A stretch of DNA of 8,615 bases from JAVBKP01 sp031553975 (lineage in GTDB: Bacteria > Bacillota > Clostridia > Peptostreptococcales > Anaerovoracaceae): the NCBI GenBank assembly GCA_031553975.1, contig JAVBKP010000036.1, forward strand, positions 1 through 8,615. The letters are read 5' to 3'. The position numbers and the translations under genes were made by a program. Positions within the stretch are counted from its first letter, which is position 1. Every line of letters starts with the position of its first letter. Below are positions 1 to 5,178 of the stretch, piece after piece. A model generated the notes under the pieces. That model saw nothing but the letters and a program-made list of their open reading frames with translations, had not been told where the DNA came from and made no database searches.

Positions 1-1172
1 AGAACAAATGCTGGAATCCCGCCGCCTAATGCCATGGCTATTTTTTGCGCAAAACTGTGGAAAGAAAATATAACGCCTTCTGTACGAACACCATATTTCC
101 AATGGGAATAATCTACTGCATCAGGCATCAACGCAAGTGGCAACGATGCTGTAAAGGCAGTAACCAACCCGCCTAGTATACTAAATACAAATGGCATCCA
201 AACTTGCTCTGGTGATGCAAAAGCAATTGCTGAGTTAATCAAGCCAAAGAAAACCAAGGAAGCAACTAGTGCATTTCTACGTCCTAACAGCTTTGTGATC
301 GGGCCTACCAATATCATTCCTGCTGCAATGGATAGATATATTGATAAAAAGTATAGTGGTAACAAGTCCTGACGATTTAGGTAGTATTTGAAATAATAAA
401 CGATGGAAGATGCACGAATATTTGTACTGCCTATTGCTACAGCCATAACCAAAGCTAACAATACCACATATTTATTCCCTAAGGTAGTCTTTACTAAAAT
501 GTTTAATGGCACCTTTTGGGTTACTGGAACTGCAAAAACTTCTTTTGTATTTTTGAATACGATCAAAAATACCACTACACCAACTGCCGCATATACGCCC
601 ATGATCAATGCATATCCAGTCTGTAGATTGCCTCCAGTCACTATAGGTGCTAATATTGGCGTAAGTATATTCACTGTCAGTCCACCAATGGTTCCAAAAA
701 GAGTACGCCATACAGAAAGACTTACCCTCTCAGTAGGATCTTGGGTTATAGCAGAGCTAAGTGCCGCGTATGGAATAGAAATTACGCTTAACGCAATACT
801 TAATAGATTGTATGTAATATACGCATATACTATTTTACCCATGGTATCAAATCCAGGCGTGGTAAAACAAAGAACAGCCGCAACTCCAAATGGAATTGCT
901 CCGAATAGCAAGTAAGGTCGCATTTTACCATATCTTGTATTCGTCCTGTCCACAATATAGCCCATGCCTATATCTATAAAGGCATCTAATACACGAGATA
1001 CAATAAACATTGTGCCTGCCACAGCAGCGGGAATACCAAAGATGTCAGTATAGAAAAATAATAGATACACTAACACCATCTGCATTATTAGATGTGTCGC
1101 CATGTCTCCCGCTCCATAGGATATTTTCGTGCCCATAGAAAGCTTTCCCGGAATTAAATTCTTTTCCTTCAT
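1..1172 (-). CDS. GPH-family (MelB/XynP-like) sugar or uronide cation symporter, C-terminus cut by window edge
   Basis: An inner-membrane secondary transporter of the glycoside-pentoside-hexuronide:cation symporter family (MFS_2). The frame is open from ATG at 1172 to the left edge, about 390 residues of a family that is usually 440-500 aa, so only the C-terminus is missing. The start is fixed by AAGGAGG a few bases upstream. The family signature DAFIDIGMGYIVDRTNTRYG begins at residue 63; D63 and D67 align with the two Asp residues of MelB helix II that bind the coupling cation. The third MelB cation-site Asp (helix IV) aligns with Ser in SIPYAAL (residues 132-138), as is common in non-melibiose members. 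A second signature, DAVDYSHWKYGVRTEG, lies near the visible end. It lies 64 bp downstream of the dehydrogenase gene with no terminator between, so co-transcription is likely. The family is secure; the substrate is unknown, with a sugar acid or glycoside plausible from context. Confidence 0.9.
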   Translation of the reverse strand, partial: MKEKNLIPGKLSMGTKISYGAGDMATHLIMQMVLVYLLFFYTDIFGIPAAVAGTMFIVSRVLDAFIDIGMGYIVDRTNTRYGKMRPYLLFGAIPFGVAAVLCFTTPGFDTMGKIVYAYITYNLLSIALSVISIPYAALSSAITQDPTERVSLSVWRTLFGTIGGLTVNILTPILAPIVTGGNLQTGYALIMGVYAAVGVVVFLIVFKNTKEVFAVPVTQKVPLNILVKTTLGNKYVVLLALVMAVAIGSTNIRASSIVYYFKYYLNRQDLLPLYFLSIYLSIAAGMILVGPITKLLGRRNALVASLVFFGLINSAIAFASPEQVWMPFVFSILGGLVTAFTASLPLALMPDAVDYSHWKYGVRTEGVIFSFHSFAQKIAMALGGGIPAFV

Positions 1173-1206
1173 GATTTCCTCCTTAAAACTTTATAACTAC
1201 TTTTAT

Positions 1207-1216
1207 TTGTATACTT
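1207..1216. promoter_or_regulatory. Candidate GntR/FCD half-operator ahead of the symporter gene
   Basis: TTGTATACTT contains the palindrome GTATAC and resembles the T-N-GT-N(x)-AC-N-A layout known for FadR/FCD-type GntR operators. It lies about 35 bp upstream of the symporter start. The same TATACA word occurs in the leaders of the dehydrogenase and gntR genes. Short AT-rich words recur by chance, so this is only suggestive. Confidence 0.3.
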
Positions 1217-1236
1217 AACTACTTGGATTGCTTGAT

Positions 1237-2184
1237 TTAATACCAGAGCTTTTCATAATTGTTCTCCACACATCTTACTAGATGGTATAGTGTCTCATTG
1301 ACTGGCGTTGCAACCGAAACTCTTTTGCCTTCTCTTACTACAGCACCCGTGATGGTTTCTATTTCTGTACGTGCCTTTTTATAAGCATCCTGAGCCATTG
1401 ATGGATGATGGGTGCTGTTTAAAAAAACTTTTTTAACAGACTCTCTCACTTTTGTGTAGTTTAAAGGAATGCCTTTCACTTGTGCCACGTTAACTAGTTC
1501 CATGAGTATCTTGTCTTGTAAGTGAAATCCATTCTCATCATTGGAGAATGTACCAAGGTCCAGTCTTGTCACCATGCATGTAGCATTGGCACAGCAGTTA
1601 ACCGCTAGTTTTTCCCAAATGGCTAGTTCTGCATCCTTAGATACTTCCGTGCTGATTCCTGCCCTTGTGAAAAGATCTGCAATGTCTAAAATTTTCTCAT
1701 TATCATTTTTGATATATGGTGTAATATGCGATGTATATTGCCCATTTACCACCTCCGTTGTATCATTAATTTCACCAACATTAATCAACGTCGCAGAGGA
1801 TGTAGTGGTCCCAATAATGACAAATGCTGGATTCACATGCTGAGCGATAATATCTGCATTTCCAACCCCATTTTGCAATGTAATAACATATGTAGTTGGT
1901 CCGATTATGCTTTTCGCGGCTTTTATTGCCTCTTCTGTATAGATACCTTTGACAAAAACGATTACAAGATCCACAGTTTCGCCAAGCTCTTCTGCTGAAT
2001 AGACACCACGGATTTTAATGTTCTCTCCGCTATCACCTTTGTATCTTAGGAGAAGCCCTTGAGAGTTAATTTTGTCAATATGCTCTTTCCAAACATCTAT
2101 GAGGGTAACTTCACTTCCTAATTTAGCCAATCTTCCTCCTGTCATTGCCCCCATTGCACCGGCCCCAATAATTGCAATTTTCAT
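1237..2184 (-). CDS. Ketopantoate reductase (PanE/ApbA) family 2-keto acid dehydrogenase
   Basis: A cytosolic NAD(P)H-dependent oxidoreductase of the 2-dehydropantoate 2-reductase family, 315 aa, full length. The Rossmann motif GAGAMG is at residues 7-12, the LQNGVGN loop at 103-109, and the catalytic-lysine region WEKLAVNC at 190-197. K192 aligns with E. coli PanE Lys176. The C-terminal domain keeps PSMAQD (261-266) and TEIE (273-276), covering the substrate-binding Ser and catalytic Glu of the family. The usual NP after the lysine helix is NA here (200-201). The start is supported by AAAGGAGG just upstream. It sits between a GntR regulator and a GPH symporter, with no panB, panC or panD in view. 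That suggests a catabolic 2-keto/2-hydroxy acid enzyme rather than vitamin B5 synthesis, but a genuine PanE cannot be excluded, so no symbol is given. The family is certain; the substrate is not. Confidence 0.9.
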   Translation of the reverse strand: MKIAIIGAGAMGAMTGGRLAKLGSEVTLIDVWKEHIDKINSQGLLLRYKGDSGENIKIRGVYSAEELGETVDLVIVFVKGIYTEEAIKAAKSIIGPTTYVITLQNGVGNADIIAQHVNPAFVIIGTTTSSATLINVGEINDTTEVVNGQYTSHITPYIKNDNEKILDIADLFTRAGISTEVSKDAELAIWEKLAVNCCANATCMVTRLDLGTFSNDENGFHLQDKILMELVNVAQVKGIPLNYTKVRESVKKVFLNSTHHPSMAQDAYKKARTEIETITGAVVREGKRVSVATPVNETLYHLVRCVENNYEKLWY

Positions 2185-2211
2185 AGCCTTCCTCCTTTAA
2201 AATATTATATT

Positions 2212-2237
2212 TATACATTTATTATTTTAAATGTATA
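2212..2237. promoter_or_regulatory. Inverted-repeat operator candidate of the dehydrogenase-symporter unit
   Basis: A perfect 9-bp inverted repeat, TATACATTT and AAATGTATA, separated by 8 bp. It covers about +5 to +30 relative to the start point predicted from the promoter just upstream, a typical place for a repressor to block transcription. The neighbouring GntR/FCD protein is the obvious candidate binder. The repeat is seen directly; its role is inferred. Confidence 0.5.
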
Positions 2238-2248
2238 TGTTTGATGTC

Positions 2249-2277
2249 ATTATAACAGTAATTATTTAATATTACAA
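2249..2277 (-). promoter_or_regulatory. SigA-type promoter of the dehydrogenase-symporter unit
   Basis: Reading on the minus strand, TTGTAA (2277-2272) is followed by a 17-bp spacer and TATAAT (2254-2249), with an extended -10 TG at 2257-2256. It lies downstream of the gntR terminator and ahead of the inverted repeat and the dehydrogenase start. This gives the two structural genes their own promoter. Confidence 0.7.
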
Positions 2278-2306
2278 TATGCATTTATTATTTAATATTC
2301 AATTTT

Positions 2307-2341
2307 AAAAAAAATGGGGATAGATTTTCCATCTATTCCCA
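2307..2341 (-). terminator. Rho-independent terminator after the gntR gene
   Basis: The minus-strand transcript can form a 9-10 bp stem (2332-2341 with 2315-2324, one A-C mismatch) around a 7-nt loop, followed by CA and a run of eight U (2314-2307). It lies about 30 bp past the gntR stop codon and separates the regulator from the dehydrogenase gene. Confidence 0.75.
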
Positions 2342-2369
2342 AGCTATGACAGCTACTTGATTTTTCTCT

Positions 2370-3041
2370 TTAAAACAATCCTTGCCTTATTTCATCTCTA
2401 TGATACTCAATGTGCTTATGCACCGCTTCATTTGCCAACTCTTTGTCTCTTTTTTCGATGCTTTCTATGATAAGTGAGAATGTCTTTGACATTAATTCTT
2501 TGTTAATTCCAATGCCTTGTTTTCTTGTATGTGTCCAGGTTCTTTGGAGCCTATCATGCACATCCTCCAAATAAACCGAAAGCATCTTATTGTTAGCGAC
2601 ATTCCAGATTTTTCTATGAATCTCACTATCCAGTGCAATTAACGCGTCATAGTTCTCTGAACCTACCGCGTCAAATTCTTTATGGAGCTTACGCAATATT
2701 TCCACATCATCATCGGTAATATTGTCTATGGCTTGCCTTAATGCTAATGTCTCTAAGCTTTCCTTTGTAATAAATAAGTTCTTAAAGTGGTTGACATCAA
2801 ATGTTTCTACTTGCATCCCAATATTTGGCAAAACAATTAACCAATGGTCTTGTTGCAATCTTCGCAGAGCTTCTCTAACAGGTGTTCTGCTAACGCCAAA
2901 CTCCTTTGCTATGGCATTCTCATTTAATATTTCGCCTGGCACATAGTGGGTTGAAATAATCTGCTGCTTCAGAGTATTATAAATAATGTCAACTTTACCT
3001 ATTGTGGTTTGGCTTGCATTCTGATTTGTGGATTTTTTCAT
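2370..3041 (-). CDS. GntR-family transcriptional regulator, FadR/FCD subfamily
   Basis: A 223-aa DNA-binding regulator. The N-terminal winged helix (about residues 15-80) holds the GntR signature FGVSRTPVREALRRL (48-62). The C-terminal all-helical FCD ligand-binding domain (about 88-220) has the ESLE segment, LDSEIHRKIW (137-146) and a terminal VHKHIEYH. FCD domains usually bind a metal through one Asp and three His. Here D138, H142 and H210 are visible, but the position of the middle His (usually an EHxxI motif) reads TFSLI with F188, so the metal site is probably incomplete. A weak AAGGGG ribosome binding site precedes the ATG. The gene has its own promoter and terminator and lies upstream of the dehydrogenase and symporter genes, which it probably represses until a metabolite related to their substrate binds. 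The effector is unknown. Confidence 0.93.
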   Translation of the reverse strand: MKKSTNQNASQTTIGKVDIIYNTLKQQIISTHYVPGEILNENAIAKEFGVSRTPVREALRRLQQDHWLIVLPNIGMQVETFDVNHFKNLFITKESLETLALRQAIDNITDDDVEILRKLHKEFDAVGSENYDALIALDSEIHRKIWNVANNKMLSVYLEDVHDRLQRTWTHTRKQGIGINKELMSKTFSLIIESIEKRDKELANEAVHKHIEYHRDEIRQGLF

Positions 3042-3086
3042 AATAATCAGCCCCTTTTAGAATATTTATGTATAATTTCATTATTT

Positions 3087-3115
3087 ATTATATCACAAAA
3101 ATATTAATTTGAAAA
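3087..3115 (-). promoter_or_regulatory. SigA-type promoter of the gntR gene
   Basis: On the minus strand TTTTCA (3115-3110), a 17-bp spacer and a perfect TATAAT (3092-3087), with an extended -10 TG at 3095-3094. The predicted start point is near 3080. Just downstream, TATACAT (3074-3068) repeats the half-site word of the dehydrogenase operator, which would fit autoregulation. Confidence 0.7.
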
Positions 3116-3176
3116 TATGTCATTTTACAACATATCTCATCTCTCTAATGATTTACAGTCGACTTCCGCTGTCAAA

Positions 3177-3430
3177 CTATTCTTGCGCAAGTTGCGACAG
3201 CTTTATAGTTGTATTGGCATTGCGAATAGTTATGCTCTTATTGGCATTGTTTGTGGATTCCTTGTCTGTATTCCACCATGATGGTGCATGTGCAAGGGCA
3301 AGATTAAGTCCTGAGCAGAAATGATGCTTACTGGTATATTGATTCCAAATTCACTGGTTATCAGTAATTCACAGTGGTTTTTAATTTCGTCTTCATTGGT
3401 CATTTCACTATTAAAAAGAATAATTCCACT
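3177..3430 (-). pseudogene. DUF1697 family protein relic (truncated, frameshifted, internally deleted)
   Basis: No intact reading frame exists, but minus-strand translation recovers pieces of a DUF1697 protein in the correct order. From 3430 one frame reads SGIILFNSEMTNEDEI and continues to FGINIPVSIISAQDL, matching the SGNVIF and FGxxVPV region of the family. Near 3300-3310 the reading shifts by one base to give HAPSWWNTDKES, the family's APxWWNxDKES motif. It then runs directly into SITIRNANTTIKLSQLAQE and a stop at 3177, the usual C-terminal end. About 50 residues between the WW motif and the C-terminal segment are missing, as is the N-terminal third. The family's function is not established. 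The motif recognition is from memory of the family and should be confirmed by a profile search. Confidence 0.75.
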
Positions 3431-3491
3431 TTAAGTCGTTAAATGTTACATCTACTCGGCAGGTCAAACCCAAATGCCATACCTGACTGTC

Positions 3492-3537
3492 GGATAAAAC
3501 AAATACACTCTCCAAAATGAATTGAAAAGTGTATTTA
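3492..3537 (-). terminator. Terminator-like hairpin at the end of the tRNA array
   Basis: AGTGTATTT (3528-3536) and AAATACACT (3501-3509) form a 9-bp stem with an 18-nt loop in the minus-strand transcript, followed by a U-rich GUUUUA. It begins 6 bp after the CCA end of the last tRNA gene. The stem is AT-rich and the U run is interrupted, so efficiency is uncertain. Confidence 0.55.
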
Positions 3538-3542
3538 TATTA

Positions 3543-3633
3543 TGGCGGAGAAGGTGGGGTTCGAACCCACGCGCCGGTTACCCGACCTAACGATTTAGCA
3601 AACCGCCCCCTTGAGCCTCTTGGGTACTTCTCC
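3543..3633 (-). tRNA. tRNA-Ser(GCT)
   Basis: 91 nt with encoded CCA. The acceptor stem GGAGAAG pairs with CTTCTCC, the anticodon loop is TTGCTAA, a long class II variable arm (GGTCGGGTAACC) is present, and the T-loop is TTCGAAC. It decodes AGC/AGU. It is the last gene of the array in transcription order. Confidence 0.96.
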
Positions 3634-3644
3634 AGATATATTTA

Positions 3645-3675
3645 GAACTCCGCGATTATGAGATCTGCAGAGTTC
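3645..3675 (-). repeat. Spacer hairpin between tRNA-Ser(TGA) and tRNA-Ser(GCT)
   Basis: GAACTCTGC (3675-3667) and GCGGAGTTC (3653-3645) form a 9-bp stem with one G-U pair and a 13-nt loop in the tRNA transcript. No U run follows, so it is not a standard terminator. It may be a processing structure, or simply a decayed tRNA-like sequence. Confidence 0.5.
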
Positions 3676-3724
3676 GCGTTGACTTACTGATTGGATTCGA
3701 ATCCCTTTCGGAATTCTTAAAAAT

Positions 3725-3813
3725 TGGCGGAGGGGGTGGGATTCGAACCCACGCGCCCGTTAAGACAAACGGTTTTCAAGACCGCCTCGTTATGACCACT
3801 TCGATACCCCTCC
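3725..3813 (-). tRNA. tRNA-Ser(TGA)
   Basis: 89 nt with encoded CCA. The acceptor stem GGAGGGG pairs with CCCCTCC, the anticodon loop contains TGA, a long variable arm is present, and the T-loop is TTCGAAT. It decodes UCN serine codons. The 91-bp spacer to the next tRNA is unusually long for this array and holds a hairpin and a stray T-arm-like palindrome. Confidence 0.96.
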
Positions 3814-3854
3814 AAATTACGTGTAAACACGTAAAGTCATGTTATTCATGATAT

Positions 3855-3930
3855 TGGTGACCCATCCGCGACTCGAACGCGGGACACCTTGATTAAAAGT
3901 CAAGTGCTCTACCGACTGAGCTAATGGGTC
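3855..3930 (-). tRNA. tRNA-Lys(TTT)
   Basis: 76 nt with encoded CCA. The acceptor GACCCAT pairs with ATGGGTC, the anticodon stem-loop is CTTGA-CTTTTAA-TCAAG, and the T-loop is TTCGAGT. It decodes AAA/AAG. Confidence 0.97.
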
Positions 3931-3935
3931 ATAAA

Positions 3936-4012
3936 TGGCTGGGGTAGCAGGACTCGAACCTACGAAATGCCAGAGTCAAAGTCTGGTGCCTTACCGACTT
4001 GGCTATACCCCA
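3936..4012 (-). tRNA. tRNA-Gln(TTG)
   Basis: 77 nt with encoded CCA. The acceptor TGGGGTA pairs with TACCCCA, with the U at position 1 typical of bacterial tRNA-Gln. The anticodon stem-loop is CCAGA-CTTTGAC-TCTGG. Only 5 bp separate it from tRNA-Lys. Confidence 0.96.
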
Positions 4013-4030
4013 ATGAATTGGCGAATCCAC

Positions 4031-4063
4031 AAGGATTCTTTAATTGGTGAGCCCACAGGGATT
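4031..4063. repeat. 33-bp direct repeat, copy 1 (tRNA-Arg 3' end plus trailer)
   Basis: An exact copy of 4189-4221. It covers the last 19 nt of tRNA-Arg(TCT), including the CCA, and 14 nt of its trailer. The copies are offset by 158 bp with 125 bp between them. A repeat that includes a tRNA 3' end and runs past the CCA is the usual form of an attL/attR pair, but a local duplication gives the same picture. Confidence 0.85.
4045..4063 (-). pseudogene. tRNA-Arg 3'-end fragment
   Basis: This matches the 3' strand of the T-stem, the acceptor strand TGGGCTC and ACCA of the intact tRNA-Arg(TCT) at 4203-4279. Homology stops abruptly upstream, where the sequence becomes the unrelated GCTGTAA. It cannot make a tRNA. 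Confidence 0.8.
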
Positions 4064-4188
4064 TTACAGCCACGCACTTCGTTCATGTCTGCCACTCTTC
4101 GCCTGCTAGGCAGGCTTGAGTCACCTCAGAAAAATCATCTCAGATGATTTTTTATTCTTCGGTGCCCTTTCGGGTTCGAATCCCATAA
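4064..4188. repeat. Hairpin-rich 125-bp segment between the tRNA-Arg direct repeats
   Basis: It contains a 6-bp stem with a 3-nt loop, GCCTGCTAGGCAGGC (4101-4115). It also contains a near-perfect palindrome with 11-bp arms, AAAAATCATCT and AGATGATTTTT (4130-4152), which looks like a terminator on either strand. A T-arm-like word CGGGTTCGAATCCC (4171-4183 and flanking base) is present too. No coding potential is apparent. It may be a small interspersed element or the residue of a larger deleted insertion. Confidence 0.5.
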
Positions 4189-4221
4189 AAGGATTCTTTA
4201 ATTGGTGAGCCCACAGGGATT
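4189..4221. repeat. 33-bp direct repeat, copy 2 (within the intact tRNA-Arg gene)
   Basis: Identical to 4031-4063. It overlaps the 3' end of the functional tRNA-Arg(TCT) gene and its trailer, so the intact tRNA would be the restored side if this was an integration site. Confidence 0.85.
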
Positions 4222-4279
4222 CGAACCCCGGACCTACGGCTTAGAAGGCCGTTGCTCTATCCATCTGAGCTATGGACCC
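4203..4279 (-). tRNA. tRNA-Arg(TCT)
   Basis: 77 nt with encoded CCA. The acceptor GGGTCCA pairs with TGGGCTC (two G-U pairs), the anticodon stem-loop is ACGGC-CTTCTAA-GCCGT, and the T-loop is TTCGAAT. It decodes AGA/AGG. Its 3' end is duplicated 158 bp downstream in the array. Confidence 0.96.
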
Positions 4280-4299
4280 ATGTATTGGATGAGTAATAA

Positions 4300-4373
4300 T
4301 GGAGCGGATGGCGGGAATCGAACCCGCGCGATCAGCTTGGAAGGCTGAAGTTCTACCATTAAACTACATCCGC
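4300..4373 (-). tRNA. tRNA-Gly(TCC)
   Basis: 74 nt with encoded CCA. The acceptor GCGGATG pairs with CATCCGC, the anticodon loop is CTTCCAA and the T-loop is TTCGATT. It decodes GGA/GGG. It lies 5 bp from tRNA-Gly(GCC). Confidence 0.96.
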
Positions 4374-4378
4374 AAATG

Positions 4379-4453
4379 TGGAGCGGAAGACGAGATTCGA
4401 ACTCGCGACCCTCGCCTTGGCAAGGCGATGCTCTACCACTGAGCCACTTCCGC
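4379..4453 (-). tRNA. tRNA-Gly(GCC)
   Basis: 75 nt with encoded CCA. The acceptor GCGGAAG pairs with CTTCCGC, the anticodon stem-loop is TCGCC-TTGCCAA-GGCGA and the T-loop is TTCGAAT. It decodes GGC/GGU. Confidence 0.97.
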
Positions 4454-4457
4454 AAAT

Positions 4458-4542
4458 TGGTGGTTGGAGATGGATTTGAACCATCGAAAGCTCAGCTAAC
4501 GGATTTACAGTCCGCCCCCTTTGGCCACTCGGGAATCCAACC
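4458..4542 (-). tRNA. tRNA-Tyr(GTA)
   Basis: 85 nt with encoded CCA and a long class II variable arm. The acceptor GGTTGGA pairs with TCCAACC, the anticodon loop is CTGTAAA and the T-loop is TTCAAAT. It decodes UAC/UAU and lies 4 bp from tRNA-Gly(GCC). Confidence 0.97.
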
Positions 4543-4572
4543 AGATTATTATTTCAGTAATTCGTAAAAAAA

Positions 4573-4647
4573 TGGAGCTAGCGAAGAGAATCGAACTCCC
4601 AACCTGCTGATTACAAGTCAGCTGCTCTACCGTTGAGCCACGCTAGC
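4573..4647 (-). tRNA. tRNA-Thr(TGT)
   Basis: 75 nt with encoded CCA. The acceptor GCTAGCG pairs with CGCTAGC, the anticodon stem-loop is GCTGA-CTTGTAA-TCAGC and the T-loop is TTCGATT. It decodes ACA/ACG and is preceded by a 91-bp spacer. Confidence 0.97.
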
Positions 4648-4738
4648 CCGCTTACTGAATTGTAGAATAAATCTACATTATGAAGTTTTCTAAGTTAAAA
4701 GTGTTACCACTAATTCATTTAATATACATTAAATAAAT
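4648..4738 (-). other. Long AT-rich spacer between tRNA-Asp and tRNA-Thr
   Basis: It holds two inverted repeats: TGTAGA with TCTACA around a 5-nt loop (about 4665-4681) and ATTTAAT with ATTAAAT around 4 bp (about 4718-4735). No convincing promoter or terminator was found. The hairpins may guide processing of the polycistronic tRNA transcript; this is inference only. Confidence 0.35.
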
Positions 4739-4815
4739 TGGCGACCTGGAACGGGCTCGAACCGTCGACCTCCAGCGTGACAGGCTGGCATTCTAACCAA
4801 CTGAACTACCAGGCC
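4739..4815 (-). tRNA. tRNA-Asp(GTC)
   Basis: 77 nt with encoded CCA. The acceptor GGCCTGG pairs with CCAGGTC (one G-U pair), the anticodon stem-loop is CCAGC-CTGTCAC-GCTGG and the T-loop is TTCGAGC. It decodes GAC/GAU. Confidence 0.96.
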
Positions 4816-4822
4816 ACTTTAA

Positions 4823-4898
4823 TGGTGGGCGCAATAGGGATCGAACCTATGACCTCCTGCTTGTAAGGCAGATGCTCTCCCAGCTGAGCTATGCGCCC
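4823..4898 (-). tRNA. tRNA-Val(TAC)
   Basis: 76 nt with encoded CCA. The acceptor GGGCGCA pairs with TGCGCCC, the anticodon loop is CTTACAA and the T-loop is TTCGATC. It decodes GUN codons. It is the first gene after the internal strong promoter. Confidence 0.97.
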
Positions 4899-4931
4899 CT
4901 GATGTAAAGTTTTCAACTCGACACCTTATGT

Positions 4932-4960
4932 ATTATACAGAAAGTATTTGTCAGAGTCAA
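4932..4960 (-). promoter_or_regulatory. Strong SigA promoter ahead of tRNA-Val
   Basis: On the minus strand TTGACT (4960-4955), a 17-bp spacer and a perfect TATAAT (4937-4932). It is among the closest consensus matches in the window and probably drives Val to Ser(GCT). No terminator separates it from tRNA-Asn, so read-through from the Asn promoter can add to it. Confidence 0.85.
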
Positions 4961-4982
4961 GCACTTTTTTTCTTTTTATAAA

Positions 4983-5058
4983 TGGCTCCTCAAGTTGGAC
5001 TCGAACCAACGACCCTGCGGTTAACAGCCGCATGCTCTACCGACTGAGCTATTGAGGA
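4983..5058 (-). tRNA. tRNA-Asn(GTT)
   Basis: 76 nt with encoded CCA. The acceptor TCCTCAA pairs with TTGAGGA, the anticodon stem-loop is TGCGG-CTGTTAA-CCGCA and the T-loop is TTCGAGT. It decodes AAC/AAU. It is the first gene of the array and has its own promoter. Confidence 0.97.
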
Positions 5059-5096
5059 ACGCTATCTGCAACGTTCTTAAGAGTTACAGCTTTTAT

Positions 5097-5125
5097 ATGT
5101 TAGCATATAAAATAAAACTTGTCAA
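5097..5125 (-). promoter_or_regulatory. SigA promoter ahead of tRNA-Asn
   Basis: On the minus strand a perfect TTGACA (5125-5120), a 17-bp spacer and TAACAT (5102-5097), with an extended -10 TG directly before it. It is divergent from the half-TSUP gene that starts at 5179. Confidence 0.8.
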
Positions 5126-5139
5126 CGCTATTTTACAAG

Positions 5140-5163
5140 TTTTTGTATTTTTTTATACAAAAA
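5140..5163 (+). promoter_or_regulatory. Inverted repeat just upstream of the first half-TSUP gene
   Basis: TTTTTGTAT and ATACAAAAA form a perfect 9-bp inverted repeat around six T. It ends 15 bp before the ATG at 5179. A weak -10-like TATACT (5167-5172) follows immediately. It could be an operator or a leader hairpin; no Shine-Dalgarno sequence is visible between it and the start. Confidence 0.4.
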
Positions 5164-5178
5164 ATATATACTAGCCTT

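Noticed and set aside
403..915. Plus-strand open frame of 170 codons
   Set aside because: It is the antisense shadow of the GPH symporter, whose minus-strand frame has clear family motifs.
3109..3324. Plus-strand open frame of 71 codons
   Set aside because: It lies antisense to the DUF1697 relic, overlaps the gntR promoter and has no ribosome binding site.
3431..3500. Possible N-terminal remainder of the DUF1697 relic or a structured RNA (CAGGT/ACCTG pair)
   Set aside because: No recognisable peptide of the family was found in any frame and the 5-bp pairing with a 16-nt loop is too weak to support a feature.
3935..4147. Plus-strand open frame of about 70 codons (MAGVAGLEPTK...)
   Set aside because: It is antisense to tRNA-Gln and the spacer; such frames are a well-known artefact of tRNA T-arm sequences.
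4031..4221. CRISPR-like direct repeats
   Set aside because: There are only two copies, one being a functional tRNA 3' end, with no spacer series.
4270..4567. Open frames on both strands over the Gly and Tyr tRNAs (for example MWSGRRDSNSRPSPWQG)
   Set aside because: They fully overlap tRNA-Gly(TCC), tRNA-Gly(GCC) and tRNA-Tyr, and show no protein-family features.
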